Part shown: positions 1-12,092 of the stretch, piece by piece
How positions within the stretch are numbered: position 1 is the first letter of the stretch
Layout of the letters: every line of letters starts with the position of its first letter
Assembly: GCA_014218235.1 (NCBI GenBank)
Contig: CM024766.1
Span: 73,459,207 to 73,523,206 of the forward strand
Direction of reading: 5' to 3'
Origin: Colocasia esculenta
Lineage: Eukaryota; Streptophyta; Magnoliopsida; Alismatales; Araceae
Length of the DNA: 64,000 nucleotides
Program-made: the position numbers and the translations under genes
The notes under the pieces: model-generated
Database searches by the model: none
The model's input: the letters and a program-made list of their open reading frames with translations, nothing else
Told to the model about the DNA's origin: nothing

Positions 1-228
1 CGACATCAAGAACACGACCGGTCGGGGAGCCGCGATAAGCTTCGTATCATGACATATCACCCCATCGCGACACCCATAATTGGCCCTTCTCACTTCCTTT
101 TCCTAGCACGTTAGCCTTTAGACTTCGTTTATATCCTAGAGCAACATGTTAGGTGGCGATCACATTCTTTATACCATGATGTGACATATTGTCATGTGTT
201 TTGAGGGGTGCACAACCCTGTGATTACA
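1..228. repeat. Probable end of an LTR inserted in element E
   Basis: No coding sense is visible. The piece is rich in CpG words of the kind seen in the gypsy LTRs of this window (cgcgat, cgcgaca) and ends in TGATTACA at 228. Directly after it the reading frame of element E's reverse transcriptase starts. An LTR boundary at 228 would explain the abrupt change. On the - strand the piece would begin TGTAATCACAGGG, a usual plant gypsy LTR start. The other end lies outside the window, so family, orientation and target duplication cannot be settled. Confidence 0.4.
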
Positions 229-301
229 AGTGTAGCTCCCTCCAAATCTCCATATCACATGTCCCCCATTGAGCTTCAAGAGTTGAAAAGGAAGATCCAG
301 G
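229..301 (+). pseudogene. Element E pol, reverse transcriptase N-terminal piece
   Basis: The + frame reads SKSPYHMSPIELQELKRKIQ, the conserved stretch just before the first reverse transcriptase block of Ty3/gypsy polyproteins (compare YRMSPAELKELKA in element C). The frame stops making sense at 301, where Sirevirus A begins. It resumes at 48788 with ELLDNGFIKTSTSPW, so the two pieces are one gene split by a 48.5-kb insertion. The matching 5-bp duplications CCAGG (297-301) and CTAGG (48788-48792) support this. Confidence 0.85.
297..301. repeat. Target site duplication of element A, left copy
   Basis: CCAGG directly precedes A's left LTR. The right copy after the right LTR is CTAGG (48788-48792), one C-to-T difference. 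Both lie in the same codons of E's reverse transcriptase. Confidence 0.85.
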
Positions 302-2582
302 TGTTGGATCGAGATGGAGGTTAAGTGTTCTAGAGGAGGGTGAATAAGACTTTTGAAATTTCTGCAAAGAGAGTTAGATCTAAAAAATCACTAAAAATTA
401 AGTTAATGGTTAGTATAGCATGTGAAATAAGAATAAAAGTTGCGGAAGCAATCATACACAAATTCACAAGAGATTTATACTAGTTCGGATCTCCTCTCCA
501 ATATGAGTCCTATGTCTAGTCCCCAAGCAATGCCTTGGGTATTTCACTAACCACCAAGAGCACTTTTTCTTCTCTTCAAAGAGGGGTATTACAACCACTT
601 GCACCCAAGCAAGTCTTCCCTTCACAGAGGGGCACACAACCTCCTACCGTAGTCGGTCCTCCATTCTACAAAAGGGAAACACACAAGGAACAAACCCCCT
701 ACTAGTTACTACTTAGAAAGAATACATACTAAGTGCTACTCAGAGAATGAGCAAGCTTAGAAGAACAAAGAGAGATCTAAAGAAAGAAGGATTGTAGCAC
801 TTCTCCCTTTCTGATACTAAGGTGGACTCTAAGAAAAAATGATCTAATAATGCTAACCCACCCAACAACAGACTTCTTGAAGGCTAGGTGTTCGTTGCTT
901 GGAACAAATTGCTTTTTTTTAGATCTCTCTTCTTCTATCTTTTCTCATGCATTCAATCTACTAGTATATCTTTAGCTTCAAATGCTTTTATATAGCCTTC
1001 TGAGTCCTCGGCTATCCATTTGAATTTAGCTATTTGAGATATGACATTTTGGTCTTGAGAAGATGGCTTGAGAGTAACATTCACAATTCTTCTATGTAGA
1101 ATTCTTTGATAGCTATTTTGGATAGCTTGCATGCTACTGTAGATAGTCGCATTTATTACTTGCAAACACCTTACCCATGTAAAAGCTTTTCTCTTGTCTA
1201 CGGTTAGAGTGGTAGCAGTAATCTGTTGAACAATAGAAATAAAAGATAAGATCTTAAAGGACTTCTTTTTGTTTCAGACGCAAGGTGTATCTCGAAAAGA
1301 AAGTAAGGGGTAGGTGCACATTTAAGATGAACTAGACACTTGCACGATGGGCAATGAGTCTATAGACTTCTTTCCTTAAAACCTGGAAAGGCTTTGTTAG
1401 TTTGAAGGACACTGGCAGATATCTTTTAAATCAAACATTTGTCAAGGAACATTCTAAAATACAATGACTCCATATATTTTCTCATTAAAAATGATAAATT
1501 GAAGTGCAGAGAACATAAGTACAAGATGAGAAATAATAAGAAATTGAATATTCGACTTCAAAAACTTAAAGGAATCGAAGTGTAACTTCGACTGCAAAGA
1601 TTAAGAGAGTATGATACACTTATAAATTATTCAAAGTTTGAATTAAATGTGTGTGTCGACAAATAAAAAGACAAATAAGAAGTTGTGTCGACACACAACT
1701 AAACAGATGATGTAATAAATTGAAAATAACATTAATTGATGTGTAACATGTTATTTGTTCACATATTCATATGAAAATTGTTCAGTAATTGAAACACAAG
1801 GTTAAACAAGGCAATATAACATCAATCGGAACAATATTACACCAATTGATGCAAACATGATGATCAATCAATAAGATATTACTAAAACTTTGACTGCTAA
1901 GAATCTTAGTCGAAATTGCACTTAGAATGCTAAGAATCTCAGTCAAAATTGCACTTCGATTGCTAGAAATCTCAGTCAAAATCGCACTTCGACTGCTAAG
2001 GTATCAAGTAGTCAGTCGAAGTAGAACTTCGACTGAAATAGAAAATAACATAGTCATTCAAAGTGGAACTTTGTCTGAAATAGAAAAATAACACAGTTAG
2101 TCAAAGTGAACTTCGGTTGGACTAGAGTCGAAGTGACACTTAGACTAGTAAGACTACTTCATCAATCGATACCTTACTTCAAACTGGTCCGGAGTCAAAG
2201 TAACACTTCGACTGGTGAGACTTGTTCATCAATCTATACGTAACTTCGACTGTCCAAGAGTTAGAGTAGGACGTCGACTTGCATGACTTGTTCACCAAGT
2301 TATATCTCACTTTGATTGTCTAGGTGTCAGAGTAGGACTTTGACTCATATGATACATATACTAGTCGATGTGGACTTAGAAGAAATTATAGCTTGATGTG
2401 ATGATACAGTATGTCTATAATACAAACATGCCTTTAAAATGGATGTGTTATTGTTCTTTACGCAAGTTATAGTACATGCAATTAGATGAGTTATTGCTTA
2501 TAGTTCATGTCTTAAATTGGAAAACTAATTTTGTCATAATCAAAACAATAAATAATATTTTTGCATAAACAAATGCACAACA
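302..2582 (-). repeat. Element A, 3' LTR (left copy)
   Basis: On + it starts TGTTGGATCGAGATGG and ends GCACAACA, so on - it runs TGTTGTGC...CCAACA. It is about 2.28 kb and pairs with 46489-48787. It contains the copia two-hairpin block (hairpin arms CCCAAG/CTTGGG at 522-539) and a field of AGTCGAAGT / ACTTCGACT words at about 1880-2350. The G-rich remnant near 335 corresponds to the C-tract of the other Sirevirus LTRs. Confidence 0.92.
1880..2350. repeat. Degenerate palindromic word array in A's LTR
   Basis: The words cTTCGACTg and AGTCGAAGT recur every few tens of bases. A clear inverted pair is AGTCGAAGT (2014-2022), three bases, then ACTTCGACT (2026-2034). Many copies show C-to-T or G-to-A changes. 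The right LTR has the same array at about 48090-48560. H1 and H2 carry the same 9-base word. Confidence 0.8.
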
Positions 2583-2905
2583 ATTCTCCCCCTTTTTGTT
2601 GATGACAAAATCACATATATATTTAGAAATAAGTTTAGCAATAAGTAACATTTCATGCAAACAAATTCATTACTAAGAAAATAAATTATCACAACCTTTT
2701 TCATTTCATCTTATCATATATCTCCCCCTTAATCTAATTTCTCCTTATCTGCTAAAGATTTCTATATATTTCTCTCCTTTTGTGTCTTTAACAGAAAGGA
2801 TATAACATAAAGAGAGATTCTAGAAGGAGTAAGAGAAACAAAAAGACAATTAGAGAAATTCTATTGAAAAATAGATGTATACAAAAATATAGTTAGAGAA
2901 ATTGT
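2583..2905 (-). promoter_or_regulatory. Element A polypurine tracts and 3' untranslated region
   Basis: Directly outside the LTR, + reads attctccccctttttg, which on - is the purine run AAAAAGGGGGAGAAT next to the LTR start TGTTG. This is the plus-strand primer site. A second purine run lies at about 2722-2732. Several polypurine tracts in this place are a known Sirevirus trait. The rest of the stretch is AT-rich without visible coding sense. Confidence 0.8.
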
Positions 2906-5900
2906 TCAAGATGATCTAGGAAGATAGAGAGAAGGTGGGATTTGATCGAAGAAAGGTTGAAGGAATTCCCATAGCTTCTTCTCATTGCTAGGAAAGTTGT
3001 GATCAAGAAGAGAACTATCTGTGTTGTAGGATGATCCTATGGAGGGAAGATTTCTATAGAAAGCAATGTGTCGTTGATGATATCGGCTGATCTGTTGATC
3101 ATGGGCTTCACGGCTCATAAACTGCATAAGAGGTATGAATTTCTGTCAGCTACCTTTTTTCAAAAACTCATGGACAGTGATATTCTAGTGTAACCCTTGG
3201 GAGTGTGCGGTTGCCTTGGCTTTGTAGTAAATATGATACCTTTCAATCCATTTTACTTCAAGAGATTTATGTAGGCCATCATATATTCTGCACATATATT
3301 TGTAAGGATGAAGCTTCCTCTTCTGACATGCTTTAGCTTCATCAGGATATCTGAGCACCCATTGCTCATGTGTTTGTCTTTTAGATGCATAACAATCTTG
3401 AAATTCTTTGAGTAGCAGATCATTCTTTACAGACTAAAGCAGAGCAAATCTATGGAAGGACAAATGTATCTTGCGCTTCATCTTATGTCCGACTGCCATT
3501 CTAATATGTCTGTGAAAAGCAACTCTGGCAAATTCAGCCTTTAATGCTACTACCCCTATCAGACTAGGGCATAGATTGGATGGCATCCCAACTGTCATAA
3601 GAAGGAGATATCTTACATTGCCCTTTTAGTAGCATGAACCATTTCCCTTACTGACTTCTCGTAAATCCAATTTGTATCTTTCTTCATTGAATATTTTCAT
3701 CCTAGTAAAGGTCTCTTGATGTGCCTTAAAGTTTTTCCAAACATATCATAAAATCTAAGATTGAGGCAGTTCTTTACACTGAGAGGCACTAGTTTGGCTT
3801 TGTTTGCTTCTTTGAACTTGACTGCCTCACTTGGATAGCTCTTAAAATGCTTTAGCAATCAAGCTCAAACTAGTATTGATGATACCTATCAATGTAGTTG
3901 TTGGTATTTCCTTAATCCTTAGCAAAATTGGAAGCCAATCCTTAAATTCATATCTAGGCATCCCATGAGTTTCTAGAAACACTTTGATCTTCAAAAATTC
4001 TTCAAACAACTCAAAATACTTCTTTGAGTGATAGATTAAGGTATACCAAAAAGGAGGAAATTCTTTTTCTCTAACTGCCCTTTTTCCTTTTCTCCCCAAG
4101 TTGACTAGGGATTTCTTCTTTAGGTATAAGCTTGGGAATGAGGTGTTCAATCCGGTCCTGATGTGGTTTAGTAATTATTGGAAGCCAAGAAAAGAATGTA
4201 GGGGGACATAAATGGATGTTAGGTTGGGTTTCTGGGTCATAGTATTTGGTCTCTGATTCATCAATGGAGGATTGAGATTCTACAGGCTGTTTAGATGCAT
4301 GTCTGGAGGAAGTAGGTTGGTCAGTTAGTCTTGGTGGTATAGGAGACAGATATGTAGAAGGTTGAGCTTGAGAGGCTTTAGCTGGAGGTAGTGGGTGTAG
4401 GTGTAGTGGATTGGTCAGGATCAGGGAAAGGTTTGGCTTGAGAGGTAGGGAAAACCTTGGATCTAGATTTGACAAATCTTCTTTTTGTTCTTTGCTTAAA
4501 TACCTAAGTAAGAGTCCCTTGAGGAGAATAAGCCTTTTCTGTTTCTATTGCTTGCCCTGACTCCACATCTGCTGGTGCTACTGGTGTTGGCGCCTATGCT
4601 GCTATTGTTATTTCTAGTGTCTCTGCTGTTGGTGTTTTTATTGGTGTTGCTGCTATTGTGTCTACTGCTGGTGTTTCTGTTTCTGTTGCTATTGCTGCGG
4701 CTAGTGGTCTAGGGGTACTTCCCTTGTCCCGACTGCATATAAATTGGAAGAGCATATCTTTCATTTACTGTAGTTCATGTGTTCAGAAATCAAACTTTAT
4801 ATCCACTTGGTGGATTTGCATCTGAAGAACACTAATTAATTCTTGTTGTTTAAGGACCAACTCAAGAACATCATCAATGGTCTGACTGCTTCTAGTCTCC
4901 CCCTGAGACCATGGCTGAGGAGGTGGTCTAGAGGTCTCAACTGGTGGATGTGAGACATGATGATTGGCTTCCTCTTCAAAAGATTCAGCAATGGGGAAAC
5001 TAGGTTGTTGTGATGAAGGAGCATTTTCATCTATAATAGTTATCCCTTTTATATCCCTGATTACTTGAGCAAAAGTTTCTGCAGGGAGTTCCTGCTCAAT
5101 TGTTGTTGGGGGTGGCACATCCTCTTCTGCAACTTCTACTCTTTCTTTTTTAGTTACAGTTGCTAGGACTGATGGAGAAACTAAAGATATATGCAACACA
5201 ACATCAGCAACTACTTCATGTGAGCAATCAAGTACTAAGTCTTTGGTCCACAGATTCTGAGCTTTATCCACTAATGAGTAATGGCTTCTTCTTAGTGTGG
5301 ATAGCCCAATGCTCTCCTTGACTTGAAGAGAAATTTCACCTTCCAAATTCACATTGCTCTTTTTGAATAAGATTGTTAACAGAGGTCCATATGGCAGAGA
5401 TTCATTCAAATTCATGGACCAGATCATCCTGCCCATGATTACTGAAGCCAGATTGACTAGATGCCTCTAAATTGCCCAAAATAGTAGATTTCCATCCTTG
5501 GAGAAAATGGATAAGTGTGTACCTACCCTTGGCTTGATAATAGTTGTGATGATGGCATGCAATAGTCTCTTTTCTGCGGAAAGTTGGTTAATTAGTAGTG
5601 CTTTCTTGTGAATATCGCCCTTTTCTCTAATAATTCCCAAACGTTGTCTTTCCAATGGCACTGTTTCATTGAGTCTGTGACTAGTTGTTGACATTCCAAA
5701 ACATCTACAAGAACATCTTTTGAAATCCTAATATTTCTTCCTTTAACAAAACCTTCCAATGACCCATCTTTTGAAATTGTCAAACTAACATAGAATGCCT
5801 TTACTGCATCTGTAAATGTAGGCTCTTGGATTTCACAGAGCTTTTTCCATCCCATAGCTTCCAAAATATCAGACACTATACTTAGCTTGTTAAGTAAGAG

Positions 5901-6005
5901 AAATCTACAACTTTTCAAGTGAAAAATCGATGCTTTGGTTGCAGACAGCCTCTGGAACTAATCGAGGGTGAAGAAAGAGGCGCCCAAAGCCATAGACGAA
6001 GCCAT
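2906..6005 (-). pseudogene. Element A env-like gene, broken
   Basis: A long gene lies downstream of RNase H, the place of the env-like gene of Sireviruses. A start ATG at 6005 opens MASSMALGASFFTLD, followed by an in-frame stop. The piece around 5592-5918 (GRNIRISKDVLVDVLEC) resembles the domain databases call putative plant transposon protein. The middle (4783-5436) is acidic and proline-rich with a predicted helical stretch near its end (DDVLELVLKQQELISVLQMQ). Further pieces lie at 4071-4475, 3842-4150 and 2906-3127, the last ending the gene. At least four frame breaks separate them. I see no convincing signal peptide or membrane segment, so a true envelope role is not shown. Confidence 0.65.
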
Positions 6006-6626
6006 CTAGAACAAAAACTTACAAGAATGACTTCGGGGAGTACGAAGAGGTGAATGAAATGATCTAAGCAAGAATAAGTGTCCTATCGTTTTTTCAAGAG
6101 TTTGAGAAGATTAAGATTGAAACTGTGAAAGATTCTTTGGAGTTGAAGATGAGCACAGGAAGCAGCACAGAGACAAAAGAAGGTTTTTTGAATGTGGTAG
6201 GTGGAAATGAAGGAAAACATTGTATTTATAGAGGGAATGTTTTTGGTATATGGGTGGTAAGAGATTAAAGGAACGGCTTAAGATCAACGACTGAGATTTT
6301 ATATTGACTATAGAATAGGACAGACAAAAAAAGTGGAAGAAATAAAATAAAATAATGATATTATATTCTACCTCTTTTTTTAATTAAAAACATTTGACTA
6401 TAAATTAACATGACTTCGGCTTCCAACTCTAACTTCCAACTCCAACTCTACTTATGCAACTTCGACTAGAGGTACAACTTCAACTGGAGTGGAATTACTT
6501 TGACTCCTACTTTAGTTGTAGTTATCAACTGCAACTTGTGAGAAGTTCGAGTTGTAGGCATGAGTCGAAGTGATGATAGCTTACAGATGGTTTCAATACT
6601 TAGCTTTTTAGCAACATGCTAGTATT
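6006..6626 (-). promoter_or_regulatory. Element A intergenic region between pol and env-like gene
   Basis: This 0.6-kb stretch lies just upstream of the env-like start. It holds no coding sense. At about 6415-6570 it repeats the LTR words (acttcgactagagg, aacttcaactggag, gagtcgaagtg). The same word field found in the LTR therefore also sits in front of the env-like gene. A second promoter is one possible reading. A transcription start has not been shown. Confidence 0.5.
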
Positions 6627-9600
6627 TTATTTAGAATTGCACATTCCTATTTCTCTTCTTATTGGAGTAAATTTGTCTTCAGGAAGAGGCTTAGTAAATA
6701 TATCTACTAGATGGTGATTAGTATCAACAAATTCAAGCAAGATATCACCATTACTTGCATGATCCTTGATGAAATGATGTCTAACCTCAATATACTTGGT
6801 TCTTGAGTGCTGGATTGGATTCTTAGTCAGGTTGATTGCACTTGTGTTGTCACCTAGTGTAGGAATTCTGTTTAGTGTGACCAAAATCTTTCAGTTGATG
6901 TTTGACTCACAGAAGTTGAGTACAGTAATTTTCAGCTGTAATATATTATGCTTCTGTTGTGGATAATGCTAGTGAATTTTACTTTTTGGAAGACCAAAAA
7001 ATTAAGCAACCTGCAAGAAATTGACAAGTACCACTCGTACTTTTTCTATCTATTTTGCATCTAGCATAGTCAACATCACCATATCCAAGCAAATTAAATC
7101 CAAAATAGAGGATACTATAAACCCAATTTACTTGTACTAATAAGATATCTAAAAATTCTTTTAATAGCATTTAAATGAGATTATTTGAGATTAGTCTGAA
7201 ATCTAGCACACAAACATACACTGAATATTAATCTGGTCTACTAGCAGTTAGATAGAGAAGTGACCCAATCATTCCTTTATACATCTTTTGATCTACCTTT
7301 TTGCCAATGGGATCACTATCTAACTTGATGTCTGAGTTCATGGGAGTTCTTAATGGCTTACACCTATCAAACCCAAATTTCTTAAGCAAATCTGAAATGT
7401 ATTTGGTTTGGCAAATGTGAATCCCTTCCTTGGTCGGCTTGATTTGTAAACCAAGAAAATAAATAGGCTTACCCATCATGCTCATTTCAAATTCACATTG
7501 CATAAGATTTTCAAAGAGTTTACAAAGTGATTCATTAGTAACACCAAAGATAATATCATCAACATATATTTGTACAATTAAGATCCCTTCTGAAAATTTC
7601 TTAATAAATAAAGTGTTGTCTACTTTACCTCTTGAAAAATCATATGATAGAAGATAGGCATTTAGTCTTTCATACTAAGCTCTTGGAGCTTGTTTCAGAC
7701 CATATAGTGTCTTTCTAAACGAAAAATATGATTTGGATAATTAATATCTTCAAAATCCGGCGGTTGCTCAACATAAACTTCTTCTTTTATGAAACCATTC
7801 AGAAAAGCACTCTTCACATGCATTTGATACAAATTAAATATTTAAAGAACATGCATGTGCCAACAGAATTCTAATTGCCTCTAGTCTAGTTGCTGGAGCA
7901 TATGTTTCATCAAAATCAATGTCTTCCTCTTGGGAATATTTTTGAGCTATCATCCTAGCCTTGTTTCTAGTAATTATTGTCCCTGATTCATCCATTTTGT
8001 TTCTGAAAACCCATTTGGTTCTATTAATTGGATGGTCAGAAGGTCTAGGTACAAGGGTCCAGACTTGGTTGCTTTGGAACTGATTATGTTCCTTCTGTAT
8101 AGGTAGGATCCAAGATTCATCGCCCAGTGCATCATTGACTATCCTAGGCTCAATTTGAGAAACAAATACAAGATAATCACATGGGATAGGCATACCTCTA
8201 GTTCTTATCCTATCTTGAGGATCACCTATTATGTTTTCTTTTGGATGATCTTTGTGATACCTCAATTCCTTTGGTAGTTCCTCATGTGCTTCTTCTTATT
8301 GTTGTAATTCTTCTAGTAGAGGGTCTTCCTTTTTCTCTTCATCTTCTTTAGTGAGGTTTATTCCAAATCCCTGCATAAATCTTCAACAACATCTTCTTTT
8401 TCTATTCTTTTTATAGAAGGATTAATTTTATCAAATAAAATATGAACCGTTTGTTCAATTGCTATTATTTTTCTGTTAAATACCATATCCTCTTGGTTTG
8501 AAACATATCCTAATAAAAATCCTTCATCACTTTTAGCATCTAATTTACATAAATTTTCTTTACCATTGTTCAAAATAAAACACTAACAATCAAATGGTCG
8601 TAGATGACTGATGTTTGCCTTTTTATCATTGTAAAGTTCATATGGTATCTTCTTCAGTATTGGTCTAATCATACACATGTTGATAATGTAGCATGCAGTG
8701 TTGACTTCTTTTGCCTAGAAATATCTTGGTAGATTGTACTATGAAAGCATTGTTTTTGCTATGTCCAACAGTGTTCTATTCTTTCTTTCTACTACTCCAT
8801 TTTGTTGAGGTGTTCTTGGTGCAGAGAAATTATGTTCAATGTCGTTTTCTTCACAGAATTTGACAAAGTTCTCATTCTTGAATTCTCCACCATGATTTGA
8901 TCTAATATTGATGATCTCATGCTTCTGACTTTTCTATACTATTTTACTAAATTTCAAGAAAGTTGAGAATATTTCTGATTTGACTTCTAAGAATGATACC
9001 CAAGTAAACTTTGTGTAATCATCAACAATAACGTAGCCATAGTATTTTCCTCCAAGACTTGCAGTCGTATGAATTAGTTCCAATGGCTTTGAAGTTGTTA
9101 CCATTTTCTAGGACTGAAAGGTTGTCTTGGTCTGATTTCTTTTTGCATAGGTTGTACAGATTCTAGATTTCTTCAATTTCATCTTTGGAAGACTTTCAAC
9201 TAGATCATTCTTGATTAATTTCTTAATTATTGAGGTACTTGCATGTCCTAGTCTTCTATGCCATAAGTTAGTCTCCTCTTCTTTGGTGGTTGCAAGACAC
9301 AAGTTGACTTCTTTTAGTTCTGTCAGTTGAAATGTATACAAATTCTTCATTTTATGAGCTTCAAAGACTATTTTCTAATCCTTTAGAATTATACACTTAT
9401 CATTCTGAAATTTTACTAAGTGACCTCTGTCACATAGTTGACTGATGCTTATGAGGTTATGTTTGAGCCCTTCAACATGTAATACACCTTATATTAAATC
9501 TTTGGTCTTTGTTCCTATTATTCCACATCCAATAACTTTGCCTTTTTCATTATTTCCATATGTTACTTGACCATTTTCACTTTTAAATTTTGTAAACAAT

Positions 9601-9660
9601 CTTCTATCTCTTGCTATGTGCCTTGAGCATCCACTATCCAGATATCATTTAGATACTTTT
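6627..9660 (-). pseudogene. Element A pol: protease, integrase, RT, RNase H (copia order)
   Basis: Pieces run from high to low coordinates. Protease motif DSGCSRH lies near 9620-9640, after a Trp-to-stop. The GAG-pre-integrase/zinc part LWHRRLGHAS is at 9108-9350, with one zinc Cys replaced by Tyr. In the integrase core (about 8600-9100) the usual HxDLFGP stretch with the first catalytic Asp is missing and the second Asp is Asn (RSNHGGEF), while the Glu remains (NGVVERKNRT). Reverse transcriptase pieces are at 7834-8265 and 7228-7503; the active site YVDDI is near 7547-7564. RNase H pieces are at 6979-7170 and 6627-6884, ending in HHFIKD and the usual FTKPLPEDKF. Integrase before RT defines Ty1/copia. 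Many stops make it inactive. Confidence 0.92.
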
Positions 9661-9941
9661 AGGCGATCCTGCACACAAAATCAAGTTGTGACTTTTGTTA
9701 CCCAACTTTTCTTGGGTCCTTGATGATCAGTCTTTGTAACCCAATGCAAATGTTTAGTAGTGCATATGCTTACAGTGTGTCCTAACTGGTTACAATGAGA
9801 GCAACACAAATTATATGCAGGTTTTGATTGTGTTTTCCTATTATCTTTCATTTTCTGTTTGTATTGATGTTGATTTACTTTTCTATATTTTTCAATTAAC
9901 TTTTCTTTTACAAATTTAGGAGTTGGATACTGAAGTGCACG
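9661..9941 (-). pseudogene. Element A gag, C-terminal piece with zinc knuckle
   Basis: On - the frame from 9941 reads QYPTPKFVKEK and then the knuckle CSHCNQLGHTVSIC (Cx2Cx4Hx4C), ending near KKSWVTK just before the protease motif. Element F has the same arrangement (CSHCNKLGHTVNTC). The N-terminal side is cut at 9941/9942 by solo LTR H5, and gag continues at 11521. The nucleocapsid part binds element RNA in virus-like particles. Confidence 0.85.
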
Positions 9942-11520
9942 TGTGCAATGTACAACCAAGAGGGGAGGGGTGAATTGGTTGAGTACCAAATTAAAATTTA
10001 ATCTAATTTGATATGACAAACAAAAACTATCGCACCAGACACATTACCACAAACCAACCATGTACGTTGAAGAGAAAGAATAAAAAGAACAAACCACGCA
10101 GTACGTAGTTATCTAGGTGGTTCGGTCACACAAGGATTGTGCGCCTACGTCCACCCCTCACATACGTGAGGCGGAAATACACTCCTCTGAACTTGGCCAA
10201 AGATAAAGAGTACAACCCCTCCACACACACACATAGAGACACACACGCACGTCTCAATAGCGACAAGACCTCATTGTCAAAACCCACACACACCCACTCG
10301 TAAACCATGAGCACAACTCTCACACACACAAAGATATGTAAAGTAAATGTTGTGAGAAGTTTCTCAATGCAAAGAATAAGAGAATAGAATATAAACATAG
10401 AGGTTCAGATTTCTCCTGTTTGCAATGTTGAGAAACGTTGAAGCAGAAGTCAAGCAGTTGCACTGACTTCCTTGGACGATGCACTACGGTTGCAAAACAC
10501 ATTCCACATCCAAAGCTTCAACTTGAATCAGCAACCCTTGAGGAAGAAAGCTTGGAAGAAGCTCTGGTTCATCTATGTGTTCTTGACCTAACTTCGTAGA
10601 GAACCTGTTCTCCAAGGATGTAAATATATACTGCTCACAAGGATAGACTTCTTCCTTTAGTCCCACAATCAAAAGACTCCTTCTTGACCGTAGATTAGAA
10701 GATAGATTTGTGCAAATCCAAAACAGGAAAGAGTCCTCTCCTAAATAGAAACTAGGTTTTCCATAGTTGGTCGACCTATTTCTCAAGATCGATCGTCTAA
10801 TTTTGGACTTAACATTGGCTGAGACTCTGACTGACTAATCGGCTGAACGCTCGGTCGATCAATTCTAGAAATTCGGTTGTCTGACTTCTGTCTCAACTTC
10901 AACCAATGCTTCGGCTAGTGAAGATACAACGTGAACATCTGAAGTCACCTTGCTTCGACTGGTGAATCGGTCAACCTATTTCCTCAAGTGGGTCATTCGA
11001 CTTTTTGACTATCCCACTGTAAGACCTTCGGGCAAGGTCGGTCAACCAAACATACCAAATCGGTTGTTTGACTTTTGCTTGGCCATCAATCGATTGTCCA
11101 TTGATTTCCCTTGTACCACAATCAATTGGGCATTGATTGAGTTGTCCTTCAATCGATTGTCCTTTCATTATCAGTCAACTGATTTCACAGGGTTTGTTGA
11201 CCGACTTGCTTACTGCTGCAGTGCAAGGTTGTATTGGCTAGGTCAGTCGTCTGATTCCCCTAGATCGGTCGACCGATTTTTTGCAAAAGTGCAGAAATCA
11301 AGCCAATTCAAAATCTAACACTTGAAAATATTAAACACTCACCTTGGCCTCTTGTTTATGAACTCTAAACACCATGTAAGCCTTGTAGAGCTCATTTGCG
11401 CATGTAATTGAACCAAGGTAAAATGATTATTAACATCTCACATAAATTCATACGGAATCCTCATAGCCATATGCTTCAACATAAACTAATTTTGTCAACT
11501 TCAAAACATCGTATGACACA
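9942..11520 (-). repeat. H5: copia-type solo LTR inside A's gag
   Basis: On + it starts TGTGCAATGTACAACC and ends CGTATGACACA, so the ends are TGTG...CACA. It splits A's gag, whose frame is readable on both sides. It has the copia LTR block GTGGACGTAGG ... CCGAACC on -, preceded by a hairpin with its own arms (CCTCAC/GTGAGG, 10156-10171). It is rich in GGTCGACC-like words, with the perfect 14-bp palindrome ATCGGTCGACCGAT at 11264-11277. No matching target duplication was found (gcacg against tagag), so the event may be older or less simple. Open frames inside it have no family match I recognise. Confidence 0.75.
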
Positions 11521-12092
11521 TAGAGACAATAGATACAGTTCAGGATAAAGTTTACTGGTCGTTTATATCCTACTCCATACTTATTTTTGCCTGTTCTTTC
11601 ACCTTTAATCTTACTATTAGGGATGTCTTACAATTGGTTATTTTATCTATAGATGTTCTTAGAGAATCATTTTCTTCTTTTAATTTTTCTTCATTCTTAA
11701 GTTCATTTTGCTTATTTTTGAGTTTCATGATCTTACAACTTTTAGCTTTTAAATATTTACATAATAAACTATTTGATCTTTTAGTTTCAGTTAGTTGTTC
11801 TTTTAATTTTTCTATTCATATTTTAAGATGGTGTTAAATTTTTCTCCATTAACAACATTTAGTTTGAGAATTTTTTATTCTTTTATGACACTTATATTTA
11901 TCATATAACTCATGAAAAGCATCTTCTAAACTATTTGAATCAGATTCTGAACATGAAGTAAATGAAGTTTCAGAATGTACCTGATCTAGTGCTGCCATGA
12001 GGGCAAGATTGGCTTCTTTCTATTCGGATTTTGAACTTAAAGAACTTGAGCTTGAAGCCTTTTCATTTTCCTATACAACTGCCATTGCTTTT
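11521..12092 (-). pseudogene. Element A gag, middle piece
   Basis: The - frame holds an acidic, serine-rich segment (12061-11930) and then a Lys/Glu/Leu-rich likely coiled coil (about 11630-11840). The order and wording match F's gag at 61411-61740, including the phrase LALM near an acidic run. The piece is bounded by D (target duplication GCTTT at 12088-12092) and by H5. It carries internal stops. Confidence 0.8.
12088..12092. repeat. Target site duplication of element D, left copy
   Basis: GCTTT here and at 45490-45494 flank D exactly. A's gag reads on from one side to the other. Confidence 0.92.

Noticed and set aside
2906..6005. A's third gene as a host gene or a true viral envelope
   Set aside because: Its position after copia RNase H and its transposon-protein likeness fit the Sirevirus env-like gene. 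No signal peptide or fusion features are visible.
10950..11318. 122-codon open frame on + in H5
   Set aside because: It lies wholly in a solo LTR, is rich in repeated GGTCGA-type words, and shows no domain.
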